Shown here piece by piece: positions 22,058 through 31,392 of a DNA stretch of 64,000 nucleotides. Made by a program: the position numbers and the translations under genes. The notes beneath the pieces are model-generated. The model saw only the letters and a list, made by a program, of their open reading frames with translations. It did not search any database and was not told where the DNA came from. The stretch's first letter is position 1. Each line of letters begins with the position of its first letter. Source of the DNA: Ligustrum vulgare (lineage: Eukaryota; Streptophyta; Magnoliopsida; Lamiales; Oleaceae); NCBI GenBank assembly GCA_963555705.1, contig OY743183.1:29423932-29487931 (forward strand), written 5' to 3'.

Positions 22058-22626
22058 TGATGCTGTAAAAATTCCTAACCTTGACGTGGCAAGATCTGAA
22101 GTTGCTTGATAACTGGAAAATGACCTACAAGAGAGGCGAGGAAGATTGTCCTCGACACCCCTCCAGTATGAGAATTAGTTTTCTAAAGGAGAAAAGTAGA
22201 GAGAGAAATATATATAGTTGAAAAATATATTATGAATTGTGAATGAATAATATTCGATCAAAGGAACTATATTAATAGGGCTTAGAAAGCCTGTAACCTT
22301 CTTCTATTATGAGAAGGAGTCCTTTTTGTGTAGAGTTACCATTTAAGAGAAGAATCCTTATAGAGAAGGAACTTTCCTTATAGTGAATGTCTTTATCTTG
22401 GGGCCCATTTACGAAGCCTATTGTCGAAGGAGGACTTGAGATCTGCTTGTATGGGCCTGTGGCGTGACTGGATCAGGCAATGCCGACTTGAAATACCCAT
22501 GACGCGGTGAAATATTGATATGATCGGGGAATTCCCGACCATATCATGGGAATGTGCCCGGGTATGAGGACCGGCCTATGAATCCATAATATAGTGGGAT
22601 GAAAATATGATCAGTCAAGACCCGAT
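22058..22626 (-). mobile_element. 5' LTR of the Tat element (minus strand), outer end uncertain
   Basis: The inner edge is the TG at 22058 (CA on the minus strand) next to the primer site. On the minus strand a TATA-like ctatatatatttctctctctac at about 22195-22220 could be the promoter. At the outer end the match with 13308-13372 stops near 22626, after which unrelated A+T-rich DNA begins. gatatgatcggggaattcccgaccatatca (22520-22548) is an imperfect palindrome that may be the true LTR edge. Confidence 0.6.
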
Positions 22627-23974
22627 CGAGCAAGTAGAAATATAAATGTTATTTAAGTATATCAAAAATCACCAAGTGAAACAATTGTAATTTATTCAAT
22701 TTATTTATTGGTTAATAAGGGAATTCTTACAATCTATTGAAGCGGATTCTAACAACCATAAATGTAATTTGGTGAAAGTCTTGGTTGACAATGAAAAGCC
22801 TGAAGGTAATGTTGGACGCTGTGAAGAGCTTCTGGGATGATGAGGATGGAGAGAGACAAGTAGCCTCTGTTGAGGATCGACTTCATAAATAAATTGTAGT
22901 TAATGTGGTATATGATTTGAATGCTTTATCTCGCACTTTTGATATACATACATATCAAAAGATTCTGAATGTTTCTTGAAATTATTTCATATTGGTAAAA
23001 AAATATAATCTAGGCTTGTGTTTATTCTTTTGTTTTCACATTTATGAGTGCACCCTCTTTATGGTCATCTCATGTTTAACATGATAGGTATGTCAAGATA
23101 TTTAGAAAATTATGAAAATCTCTTCATTTGTATGTTTATTTTAGATTTTTAAGCCTAATTTATTCCTTTAAACTCATTAAATGCAGTTTGAAGTTTAAAA
23201 TCTTCTTTGGTTACTCTATTTATAGTGATTATTTTGAAAATTGATTTTACAAAAAAAAAAATGATTTTAATCAAAACTTGGTTGGTGATTAAAATTGTTA
23301 TTATTTCATAGATAGTGTCAGTGTAGGAGCCAAAAAATAGATTTTTTTTTTTTTTTGTAAAATATCAAACCTCATAATATTAAAGTATATCATTTTGAGT
23401 AACTTTATCTCTCTTGGTTGTGATTTCTTAAAATAATGATTTTGTCACAAATATTTTGGGATTGATGTTCGAATTAAAAAAAATAATAATTAGTTTTTGT
23501 GAATGTTTTTTATTTATTTATTTATTTTAAGTTGAATATTTTGTATATATACATACAAAGAAAATGGGGTTGCTTGACTCTTTCATGTGTAGTTTTATTT
23601 AAAGAACTTTAAATCTTATGTGCGAACCTTTTTTTTTGTTATTCATAACTGTTTCTGTTACAACCCACTATTTAAATTTGTCAAGTCAGTTACTTATTTG
23701 GTCAAGTCAACATTTATTTGACAAATTTTATTCAAGTTGAGACTAATTTAAATGAGTAGAATTTTTGGTGATCATTTACATTTCATTATAAGTTGAGGGT
23801 TTTACTTATCACCATCCATAGTTAAGAATTTTTATTGGAAATAAATGAGGACCAAGCATGAAATTCTTATTAACTTATGTGTCTTTGTTTTGGGAGGCAA
23901 ACATAGACCAAACACCACTTATGATCAGCTGCGCTTGGAGCGCAGGACCCAAAACAATTTTGGGACTGTATATA
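22627..23974. other. A+T-rich spacer, no gene seen
   Basis: Neither strand has a convincing protein motif. Poly(A)/poly(T) runs (23249-23262, 23341-23358) are the only notable features. Confidence 0.45.
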
Positions 23975-24370
23975 CAATAGTACAAAATAGGAGAAAAAAA
24001 GTGGGAATACTCGTTGGTTTTTAATAAAATCGACGCGTACAAAAGGCGGTGGCATCTTTGTAAATATTTTGTGCGTCAGTTCAACTAGAACCGACTCAAA
24101 AAACTGGATTTGCACGTCGGTTGTTCATGAACCGACGCTCAAAGCAGGTCTACGCCGGCTTTGCACGTCGGTTCTTCCGATTTTGCACATCGATTGTTGA
24201 TGAACCGATGCTCAAACCTGGTTCACGCCGACTTTGTGCATCGGTTCAACTGGAATGACGCGTAAAGCCCGGCTTTGCACGTCGGTTCATCAACAATCGA
24301 CACGCAACGCCGGTCTTTGCGAGTCGATTTTTCAAGAACCGACGCGCAAAGCCGGTTTTGATACCCGCCA
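23975..24370 (+). repeat. Left subterminal repeat region of the CACTA element
   Basis: At least ten degenerate copies of gcacgtcggttc or its complement gaaccgacg lie in direct and inverted order. The outermost ~90 bp (agtacaaaat ... aaaatcgacgcgtacaaaaggcggtggcat) match, inverted, the end of the MITE at 62225-62315 and, directly, 62838-62920. Confidence 0.75.
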
Positions 24371-24596
24371 ATTCACTTCATTTTTCATGATTTCTTCAGC
24401 AATCTTCATACCACCTTGCTCCCTCCCTCTCTCAACCGCAAGTACTCCACCAAGCCTCTTCCTCCACCGCCCACCGCCACCACCACCACTTCCCGTCGCC
24501 ACCACCGCCCGGCACCACCTCCACCTTCACCTGCCCCTTTCTCGTACATTGTAAGACCTACTTCCTCCCATTTCCTCATGTGTGTATATATATATT

Positions 24597-24627
<31 letters not shown>

Positions 24628-25234
24628 ATATATATTTGTTAATTACATGTTAATATGTATAAATGTGTTAATTAAATGTTAATATATATAAATTTGGATG
24701 TTAATTTTATATTGTTGATTTTTAGTTAGTAGATGGATACATTGTAAAATTTCAATTATTGGAGTTATATTGAAATTATGAGATATTAAGTTATGAAATC
24801 ATAGCTTGACTTTTTAGGAATTGAGAATTAATTTTGGATTAATCTTGGAATAGTTGTTGATGTTGAAGTTTGATTGGAGTTGTATTTGAGTTTTGAATAT
24901 GTCGAGGTTGAACATTTTGGTTTATTGTGACATTCTTCCTACAGGTTGGCTACGTCCAATTTATAGGGGAGGTTCTGCCAAAATTTTTGTAGGATTTTGT
25001 AAATAAAAAATGAAAATTATAAATTAAAGTGATTTTCACTAGTACATAATTGACCATACTAAATAAATAATTACATAGAATATAATCATCCTAATAAAAT
25101 TATGAAGTTTCCAACCTAATAAATTATCATATTTGATTTCAATTATTAATATATAGTTGGTTTAAGGTTGTATCCTGAAAAATATTAACTCAAAACTAAT
25201 AATTTTTTTTAATTATATCTTCACATATAGGTCA
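24371..25234. other. CACTA interior: Pro-rich tract, microsatellite and A+T-rich DNA
   Basis: 24400-24550 is a CT-rich stretch that would encode a Pro/His/Ser run and may be a captured 5' exon or UTR, followed by a GT splice-donor-like ttgtaag. A (TG/TA)n microsatellite covers 24579-24637. A second perfect CACTAGTAC lies at 25037 without neighbouring subterminal repeats. Confidence 0.4.
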
Positions 25235-25480
25235 TTAGATATAGATCGGGGTTGGATGTATGGCAGATGTAATAGACATAAATATGTAAAAGGTGTTGAA
25301 GAATTTATGAAATGTGCGGATGAACACAAGAGAAAGAAGGTGAAGCAATGATTTTGTGTCCTTGTTATGATTGTAAGAATTTGAGAAAGTTTCGTAGTTT
25401 TGATCAAGTGAAGAGTCATTTGATTCATCGTGGGTTTAAAGAAGGTTATACACGATCGATATGGCATGGTGAGAGTATGC
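25235..25480 (+). pseudogene. CACTA transposase-associated domain relic
   Basis: One frame from 25235 reads LDIDRGWMYGRCNRHKYVKG, VEEFMKCADEHKRKKVKQ, then TGA at 25349. The next frame, from 25348, continues the same domain: ILCPCYDCKNLRKF, DQVKSHLIHRGFKEGY, WHGE. The order RxWMY, VEEF, CPC-x2-C, V..HL...GF...Y, WHGE is that of the zinc-binding Transposase-associated domain (Pfam PF13963, from memory) at the N-terminus of plant En/Spm transposases. One frameshift splits it. The frame runs on to 25621 with an Asn/Asp/Glu-rich stretch. The DDE transposase domain that should follow is missing, replaced by a minisatellite. Confidence 0.75.
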
Positions 25481-25624
25481 TTCCCAGGACGAGCATTGGT
25501 GACGATGTTGGTGATCAGCAGGAGAATAATTTGAGCAATATTGGTGAGAATGATGTGGAAAATGATGAGAATGATATGATAGACGATGGATATGGCATGG
25601 TGAGAATATGCTTCCAACAGTGAC

Positions 25625-25940
25625 TGTAGGCCAGGACCAGCATCGGCCCGAGTCAATACATGCCACGTTCAGGTGATTGCAGTCCACGACATGTAGTGGC
25701 TTGGGTCACTCAGGCTACATCCAGGTCACTGCAGGCCACGACTTGCGTGGCCAGGACACGTCCACGTCATTGCAGGCCACGTCCAGGTCACTGCAGGCCA
25801 TGACTTGCAGTGGTCTGGGTCATTGCAGGCCATGTCTAGGTGACTCCGGCCACGACTTGCAGTGACCTGGGTCATTGCAGGCCACGTCTAGGTGACTCCG
25901 GCCACGACTTGCAGTGGCCTGGGTCATTGCAGGTCACATC
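25625..25940. repeat. GC-rich ~52-bp minisatellite in the CACTA element
   Basis: Units carry gcaggccacgtctaggtgactc and ggccacgacttgcagtggcctgggtcatt. The last three units are about 52 bp long and nearly identical; earlier ones are shorter and more diverged. At well over 50 percent G+C it stands out from its A+T-rich surroundings. Confidence 0.8.
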
Positions 25941-25944
25941 ATGA

Positions 25945-26225
25945 GAATTATTTTTACTGGAAAAAAAATTAAAAAATAAGAATAAAAAATTTTAGGCGTT
26001 GGTTCGAAAATTAGAACCGACGCCCAAAGTTGGGTTTTTTTTTAGGCGTCTGTTTGTACATAGAACCGACGCCTAAAGTTCGACTTTAAGCGTCGGTTAA
26101 CTTTAAGCGTAGGTTGTAAACCGACGCCTAAAGTCAAGAATTTAGGTGTCTGCGTCATAGGCGTCGTCTGTACAACCAACACGTATTCCACTTTAAAACC
26201 GACGCGTTTTCCAGTTTCTGTACTA

Positions 26226-26228
<3 letters not shown>
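25945..26228 (-). repeat. Right subterminal repeat region of the CACTA element
   Basis: Repeats of ggcgtcggtt and aaccgacgcctaaagt occur in both orientations and end in gtactagtg. The inverted sequence matches the outer part of the MITE starting at 61893 (cactagtac ... cgcgtcggtt ... ggcgcagattaggcgtcgg). Confidence 0.75.

Positions 26229-26280
<52 letters not shown>
26229..26280. repeat. (AT)n microsatellite
   Basis: About 26 AT dinucleotides directly at the CACTA right end, followed by poly(T). Confidence 0.95.
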
Positions 26281-26288
<8 letters not shown>

Positions 26289-26439
26289 TTTTTATTTTTT
26301 ATTTTGTTTTGTTGAGTGCGAACAATATTTTATATTTTATTTTTTTAATGCATATCGTAATGTAGTTTTTTGCTGAGTGGTCTATTTATCCGTGTTTATA
26401 ATTTTTTCCTCTCGAATTGTTATGTCAAAATTTTTTATT

Positions 26440-26828
26440 TTTATTTTTTCCTTACAGGACTTGTCTCTTTAATCTCGATTTTTTTTGTTCTTACCTTAAA
26501 TTCTTTTCAGCAATTTTAGGGATAATCTTTATCAGTTGTATTTTCTTGTCAATTTTTTATCTTTGGCTTTTTTTCATGACTTGTCACTTCAATCTCGATT
26601 TTTAATGTATTTTTATATAAATTCTTTTCAACATCTTTTTGTATAATCTTTTTTAGTAGAATTTTCATGTCAATTTTTTTCCTTATATGAATTGTCATAT
26701 CAATCTTCTTTTTTTGATGTATTTTTATCTAAAAAATTTTCAATTTTTTTTGTATAATTTTATTCATTAGAATTGTCTTGTCAAATTTTTTTCTTTGTTT
26801 TCCCTTACATGACTTGTCACTACAATCT

Positions 26829-26866
<38 letters not shown>

Positions 26867-27010
26867 TATAAAATCTTTTCAAGTTTTTTTGTGTAATCTT
26901 TTTCAGTTAAATTGTCGTGTCAACTTTTTTTTCTTAGTTTTTTTCTTGACTTGTCAATTCAATTTCGACTTTTGATATATTTTTCTTTACATGACTTGTC
27001 ATTTCTTTCT
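26440..27010. repeat. T-rich tandem array with ~120-bp period
   Basis: Unit starts marked by ga(c/a)ttgtca occur at 26458, 26578, 26689, 26811, 26948 and 26993. Each full unit contains ttcaatctcgattttt, tttttatntaaattcttttcaa, gtataatctttttcagtagaatt and ttgtcaattttttt. Growth of poly(T) at 26830-26866 stretches the fourth unit. It ends just before the transposase relic. Confidence 0.65.
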
Positions 27011-27121
27011 ATAAATTCTCATCTTCTTAGCCATTATATCAACCAAATCATTTCACTCTCTTCCAACATTTCTGAAGCAGATTTCTTTCTTTCATTACAA
27101 GTTCATTTCAAAAATTTTTTT

Positions 27122-27832
27122 AGCAACATCTTTTTTGGGAATGGAAGGGGCGATAATGCTGTCGTGTTTGACACTCTACAATACCGACAAGTACTCAACG
27201 GTGTTTGCACCATTTATCTGTGTCAACCACCATCGTCAAACTATTATATTTAGATGTGGCCTACTAAGTGATGAGAAAACAGATTCTTTCATTTCGTTGT
27301 TCTTGACGTTTCTCGAAGCCATGCCAACACAACAAAATCCTGATATCATTATCACTGATCAAGATGGTGTCATTTCGAGAGCGGTCGGTTAGGTATTCCT
27401 CGACATAATACATAGATTTTGTTTGTGACACATTTTGAATAAGTTTTTAGAGAAGATGGGTCATGTACTTTATAAGGAAATGTACCATGATTTGGTAAAC
27501 ATCATATTGGAGTCTGAGAATTCGTACAAGTTCGAACATCGCTGGTCTGGAGTGATGGAGACCACTGCACTAGGGGATAACGAGTGGCTATGCCATATGT
27601 ATGAAATAAGAGCTCATTGGATACCAGCATACGTGAAGTACATCTTTTCTGCATGGATATCTACCAGTCAGCGATCAGAAAGCAACCATGCATTCTTCAA
27701 AAGATACGTGGACAAAGAAAATATATTGATGGATTTCATCACAAGGTTTTCCAATGCCTTGGCTCACCAACGACATGACGAATTGGTTGCAAATCACAAG
27801 GACCTAAACGAGCAGCCTCGGATGACAACTTC
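27122..27832 (+). pseudogene. MULE/FAR1-type transposase, 5' part before the LTR insertion
   Basis: The MULE catalytic domain starts in one frame (SNIFFGNGRGDNAVVFDT, 27122-27175) and continues in another (YNTDKYSTVFAPFICVNHHR, LLSDEKTDSFISLFLTFLEA, DIIITDQDGVISRAVG) after a small indel right at the first catalytic Asp region (FDT). A TAG at 27390 and a TGA at 27426, the latter in place of the Trp of RFCLWHI, interrupt the same frame, which then runs HILNKFLEKMG, ENSYKFEHRWSGVM, MYEIRAHWIPAYVKYIFSAW, TSQRSESNHAFFKRYVD to DLNEQPRMTTS at 27832. These are hallmark blocks of MURA/FAR1 transposases. The N-terminal DNA-binding part is not found upstream. The gene continues at 30484 beyond a solo LTR. 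Confidence 0.9.
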
Positions 27833-29196
27833 TGTAGCGATCGAGAATTTTTTGTTACTTTAAATAAAATATTATAAAGACGTGTCGCTATGACTTATCC
27901 CATTTATTTTTAAAAAAAATATTCGTCTAGCCAATTATTAAGTGAAATTTAAAAAATTATTTTAATTATAGTCAAACCCTAAAATTCAAAATTTAAATTC
28001 TTAAAATCCAATTATTATCCAAATTTAATTTTAATCCAAGACATATCTTGTAAATATTTATTTTAGAGGTATTCTATTCGCACTCGTATTCTTGTATCCT
28101 AAGTTTTCATAATCCTATTTTAAATCAAGCGCTTCCATGTTCAAAATTTTATTCCAACTACAATATTTCCCATATTCAAGATTTCAATATTCTATTCGAA
28201 CTATAACACCTCTCATACCAATCTATACATACACATATATTCCCCAATTTCAATTTATGCACAATATCACAACAACACTTTTCCAAGTTCAATTTCTTTT
28301 ATACCTTCAAAGCCATTTCCCACTCAATGCCAATTCACCGAATTATTTTTTTAGAAACACTCATTCAACCATACCAATTCCTTACATGCATACCATGTAT
28401 ACCATTGATTTCCATATTCTTTCCCCCTTAATTAGTCAATTTACGTCCAAAACTTCTCACAATTTTCCTAATCAAATTTCATCCTAAAAAGCCATGATTT
28501 TGACCTAAATTACCAAAGTAAATCAATACATATAACTACACACTCCATTCCCTCCCCCACACGAGCTCACCACCACCACCAGCCACCTCTATGCCAACCA
28601 TAACCGGCAACCAATTGTGCACCACCGAATTCAAAACACCTAAGGAGCCAACTCCAAAATAGCCACAATACATCAATTCCACCAATTTCACAAGCCACAC
28701 ACGAACCACGATTTCAGTCGATCCCAACCTACTTTCCCTACTACCAAACCGTAGTCTCCCAACACCAAGTCCAATTTTCACCACCACCATCACCGAGAAC
28801 AACCTCACCACCGACTGCAAATCAATCAAAACCAGTCAAACCAATAATTCACCATCACCGGGACATACAACCAACGTCACTTCGGCGACCGAAATCACCG
28901 CAACCAATACACCAATACCATCCGCTGCCCACTTCAATTATGACAACCAATCGAGCCCAAAACCAAGAAATAAACTAACCAAACAACTCACCTCGAACAT
29001 AGGCTCCTTCGACCTGAGTTATTGCCGGAATCGCAACTCTGATTAACTACCCAACAATCACGGTTCTCACATCAAATCCACCCCCAAAAACTTCACACAC
29101 ACACACACACTCTATCCCACGTCGCCACTGCTGGGAGTTGGCGCTACTGCTGGCTTCGCTGCCGGTGGTCATTGAATCGGAGCAGGCAACCGATCG

Positions 29197-29236
<40 letters not shown>

Positions 29237-30483
29237 TTCTTTGCCTCTGTTCGATCCAAGATAGAAGAAAGAGAAAGGGGATGAGATATATTTAGTATTT
29301 ACTTTTGATTTTATAAAATTGCCTCCAAGTCCCCCATCTTTTAAATAGTTTAGTTCAGCCCCTTTGTTTTTTTTTTTTTTAAAAAAAGGTTTATTAAATA
29401 GCCCTTCGTTTTTAAATACATGTATTTCAACCCCTGATTTCCTAGATGTACGTTTTAGGGCCCTCGAGTCTCAAACTCATTTATTTCAGTCCTTTCAGTT
29501 TTAAAGTTTCTTATTTCAACCCTATTTTAAAGTTTAGTTATTTCAATCCTCCTTGTTTTAAATATTTAAATTTAAAATCCAAAAGTTTTAGGATTTCACC
29601 AAATCAGTCCCTAAATTTCTTAGCTCCTACCTTTAGCTCATTATTTTCGAAGAGTCCACTTCAGCCCCTAAACTTTTAAATTCCAATATTCTTTAAATTT
29701 TAAATTTAGTCCCTAAACTTTACTTTGTCACTTCAATCTTTCAATTTTCGCAGTACTATATTAAATTTATTTTCTCGTGGCTGGAAGAATCATTTGGAGA
29801 ACTAAAAGATTGACGTGCTTTTCCCGCTCCACTTTCGTGAACTCATTAAGTTTGAGGTAGACTCACCCCACTAATTAGTTTAGATTATAATTGAATGTTT
29901 TTGTGAATTTACTAGATTATATGCTTAATTGCATGAGAATAGAAGAGAATATCTCTTATGAGATAAATTGAGAATTATTTTATGCTTGTCATAACTTATA
30001 TGCTTTATTGCATGAAAAGAGAATATATTCATTTGCACTCCTTATGTGATGCTTATGATGAGAATTTCAAAATGTCACTGTATTATTTGCATAATTTCGT
30101 GTCAATTATTGTGTAAATTAATTATTGGAGATGAGTCTACTGAGTTTTTCTTTTTGAAATGCTCACCCGTTGTTTTAACCAATTTTGCAGATTTCGGAGA
30201 CGGTGGCGAATGATGGGCAAAAATGACAAATCATTAAATAGAAAATTATTTCAAAGTCGTGTTTTTTTTTTTTTTTACAAATTACATTATTTCATTTTGT
30301 TTGGAATAAAGAATTTTATAAATTTCACCAAGTTATTTATTTTATTTGAATATTTTCCCAACTTAAAGTTAATAAATGTGATTGTTTGAAAATTAAATAT
30401 ATTTCCGCAATAAATTTATTTCCAGAGTTAGTTTTTAAAGAAAGAAGTGGCGTTCCGGGTTTTACGGAACTCGGGGCATCACA
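27833..30483 (+). mobile_element. Solo chromovirus LTR inside the transposase gene
   Basis: It starts tgtagcgatcgagaattttt and ends ggaactcggggcatcaca. The 5-bp target duplication ACTTC flanks it exactly (27828-27832 and 30484-30488). It has the full LTR order seen in the other chromovirus LTRs: A+T-rich head, C-rich/G-poor tract (28200-29000), (AC)n at 29094-29110, (TC)n at 29199-29234, agtccc-type repeats, degenerate stem-loop at 30142-30164, and ttttgcagatttcggagacggtggcga. No internal region is present, so it arose by LTR-LTR recombination of a full element. Confidence 0.93.
30142..30164 (+). promoter_or_regulatory. LTR stem-loop, copy D (degenerate)
   Basis: GAGTTTTT and AAATGCTC still flank a short loop at the conserved place after gagtctact. 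Two of eight pairs are lost relative to copies A to C. Confidence 0.4.
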
Positions 30484-31392
30484 ACTTCATTCGTAATGGA
30501 AGTCGAGATGGCCAGCATATATACAAACACAAATATCCTACGCTTTCAGAAAGAGCTTGCACAGAGTATTCACTATCTTTGTTCGAAGAGATCAAATTAC
30601 AAGGGTCTCAAAACATATTCCGTCATGCATTTTGAGACTGGAAAAACTTTTGACAAGAACGTGAAGTTTCCCACTTTACAATGACTAATATTATATCATG
30701 CAGTTTTCAGACATTTGAGTTCGAAGGATATCCGTGTCGGCACATGCTTTCATTTATGATCAAGAAACAAGTTATGTTGTTACCAGACCACTATATTGTA
30801 CGTCGATGGACCCAGACTGCAAAAGCAATTCCCATTTTTGAACAAATTGTTGATCCATCTACTGGTCATTCTTTAATTTCACAACATGGGATGCTATCGT
30901 GCACTGCATCAGAGTTGGTCGACGAGGGAGGCTTGACCGATACTTGAACCACATTTCTAATGGATGGGTTTCATAACTTGAAATTGCATGTTAGGGATGT
31001 CGAAAATGGCGCTGATATACGAAGGAGTATGATGAAGAACAAGAGTAAAGAAAGTACTCAACATGTGGTCGATCCTACTCCGGTTAGGAGGAAAGGGTGC
31101 AGAAAGCGATTGAAGTCGTCGAAGGAGGTAGCCATGTCCCAATCACGGAGAAATTGTTGTGAATGTGGTCCAAGTGGACATGATAGAAAAACTTGTCCAA
31201 CTTTACAACCGAGGTGATTTAATAGACAATATCATGTTTAAACTTTATTTTTCTCCCTCATAATATGTTTAATCTTTTTTTATTCATGACATTAGGACGC
31301 AACTGGTGGACGAGCCATGTGAACCACAATACTCATGGAATGATAATCAAGATAATATGTACAACAATATTGTTAGCAATGACTATCATTAA
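30484..31392 (+). pseudogene. MULE/FAR1-type transposase, 3' part after the LTR insertion
   Basis: If one copy of the ACTTC duplication and the LTR are set aside, the frame from 27832 continues directly (SFVMEVEMASIYT, RFQKELAQSIHYL). A 1-nt shift near 30680 leads into a SWIM zinc finger, SCSFQTFEFEGYPCRHML, where the second Cys of C-x-C is Phe. The frame runs to a TGA at 30945 at a likely CGA codon, then FLMDGFHNLKLHVRDVE, a basic stretch, and a zinc knuckle (CCECGPSGHDRKTC) typical of MURA-like transposases. A GT-AG intron (31214-31295) follows, and the last exon (31296-31392) ends in SNDYH and TAA. It was clearly a spliced transposase gene, now dead. Confidence 0.88.

Larger units (their letters stand above)
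13308..22626 (-). mobile_element. Tat-lineage Ty3/gypsy element, minus strand, with antisense additional ORF
   Basis: On the minus strand the order is LTR (22626-22058), primer site, gag, protease, RT, RNase H, integrase, a tandem-repeat 3' region, an ORF in the opposite direction, and an LTR relic at 13308. Protein motifs such as CPYPFAQ in integrase, VDNGS in protease and the gag PGHTMDEC region fit the Tat (Retand-like) lineage. A block of about 65 bp (ggcctatgaatccat and on) is shared by 13308-13372 and 22562-22626 and ties the two ends together. Every gene is broken by stops and frameshifts. The left LTR is cut by the chromovirus LTR at 13307 and the right one appears truncated after 22626, so no target duplication can be read. 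Confidence 0.75.
23975..26228 (+). mobile_element. CACTA (En/Spm) element, internally decayed
   Basis: The left end caatagtac (23975, one change from CACTAGTAC) and right end gtactagtg (26220-26228) are inverted repeats. Both ends carry arrays of cgtcggtt/aaccgacg subterminal motifs, as expected for transposase-binding repeats of CACTA elements. The 3-bp flank ATA is present on both sides (23972-23974, 26229-26231), fitting CACTA target duplications, though the right flank is an (AT)n run. Inside are a short CT-rich Pro-rich stretch, a transposase-associated domain relic and a GC-rich minisatellite. It encodes no complete transposase. Confidence 0.75.

Noticed and set aside
24371..24560. Possible Pro-rich protein gene
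   Set aside because: Short CT-rich sequence inside a CACTA element, with no domain; better described as a compositional tract or captured UTR.
25213..25687. Minus-strand open frames of 147 and 83 codons
   Set aside because: They are antisense to the CACTA transposase-associated domain, which has clear family motifs on the plus strand.
23972..26231. ATA target duplication as proof of the CACTA borders
   Set aside because: Kept as support only: the right flank is an (AT)n run, so a 3-bp match is expected by chance.
26417..26975. Phe/Leu-rich open frames resembling membrane segments
   Set aside because: They come from T-rich tandem repeats; hydrophobic translation is expected from poly(T).
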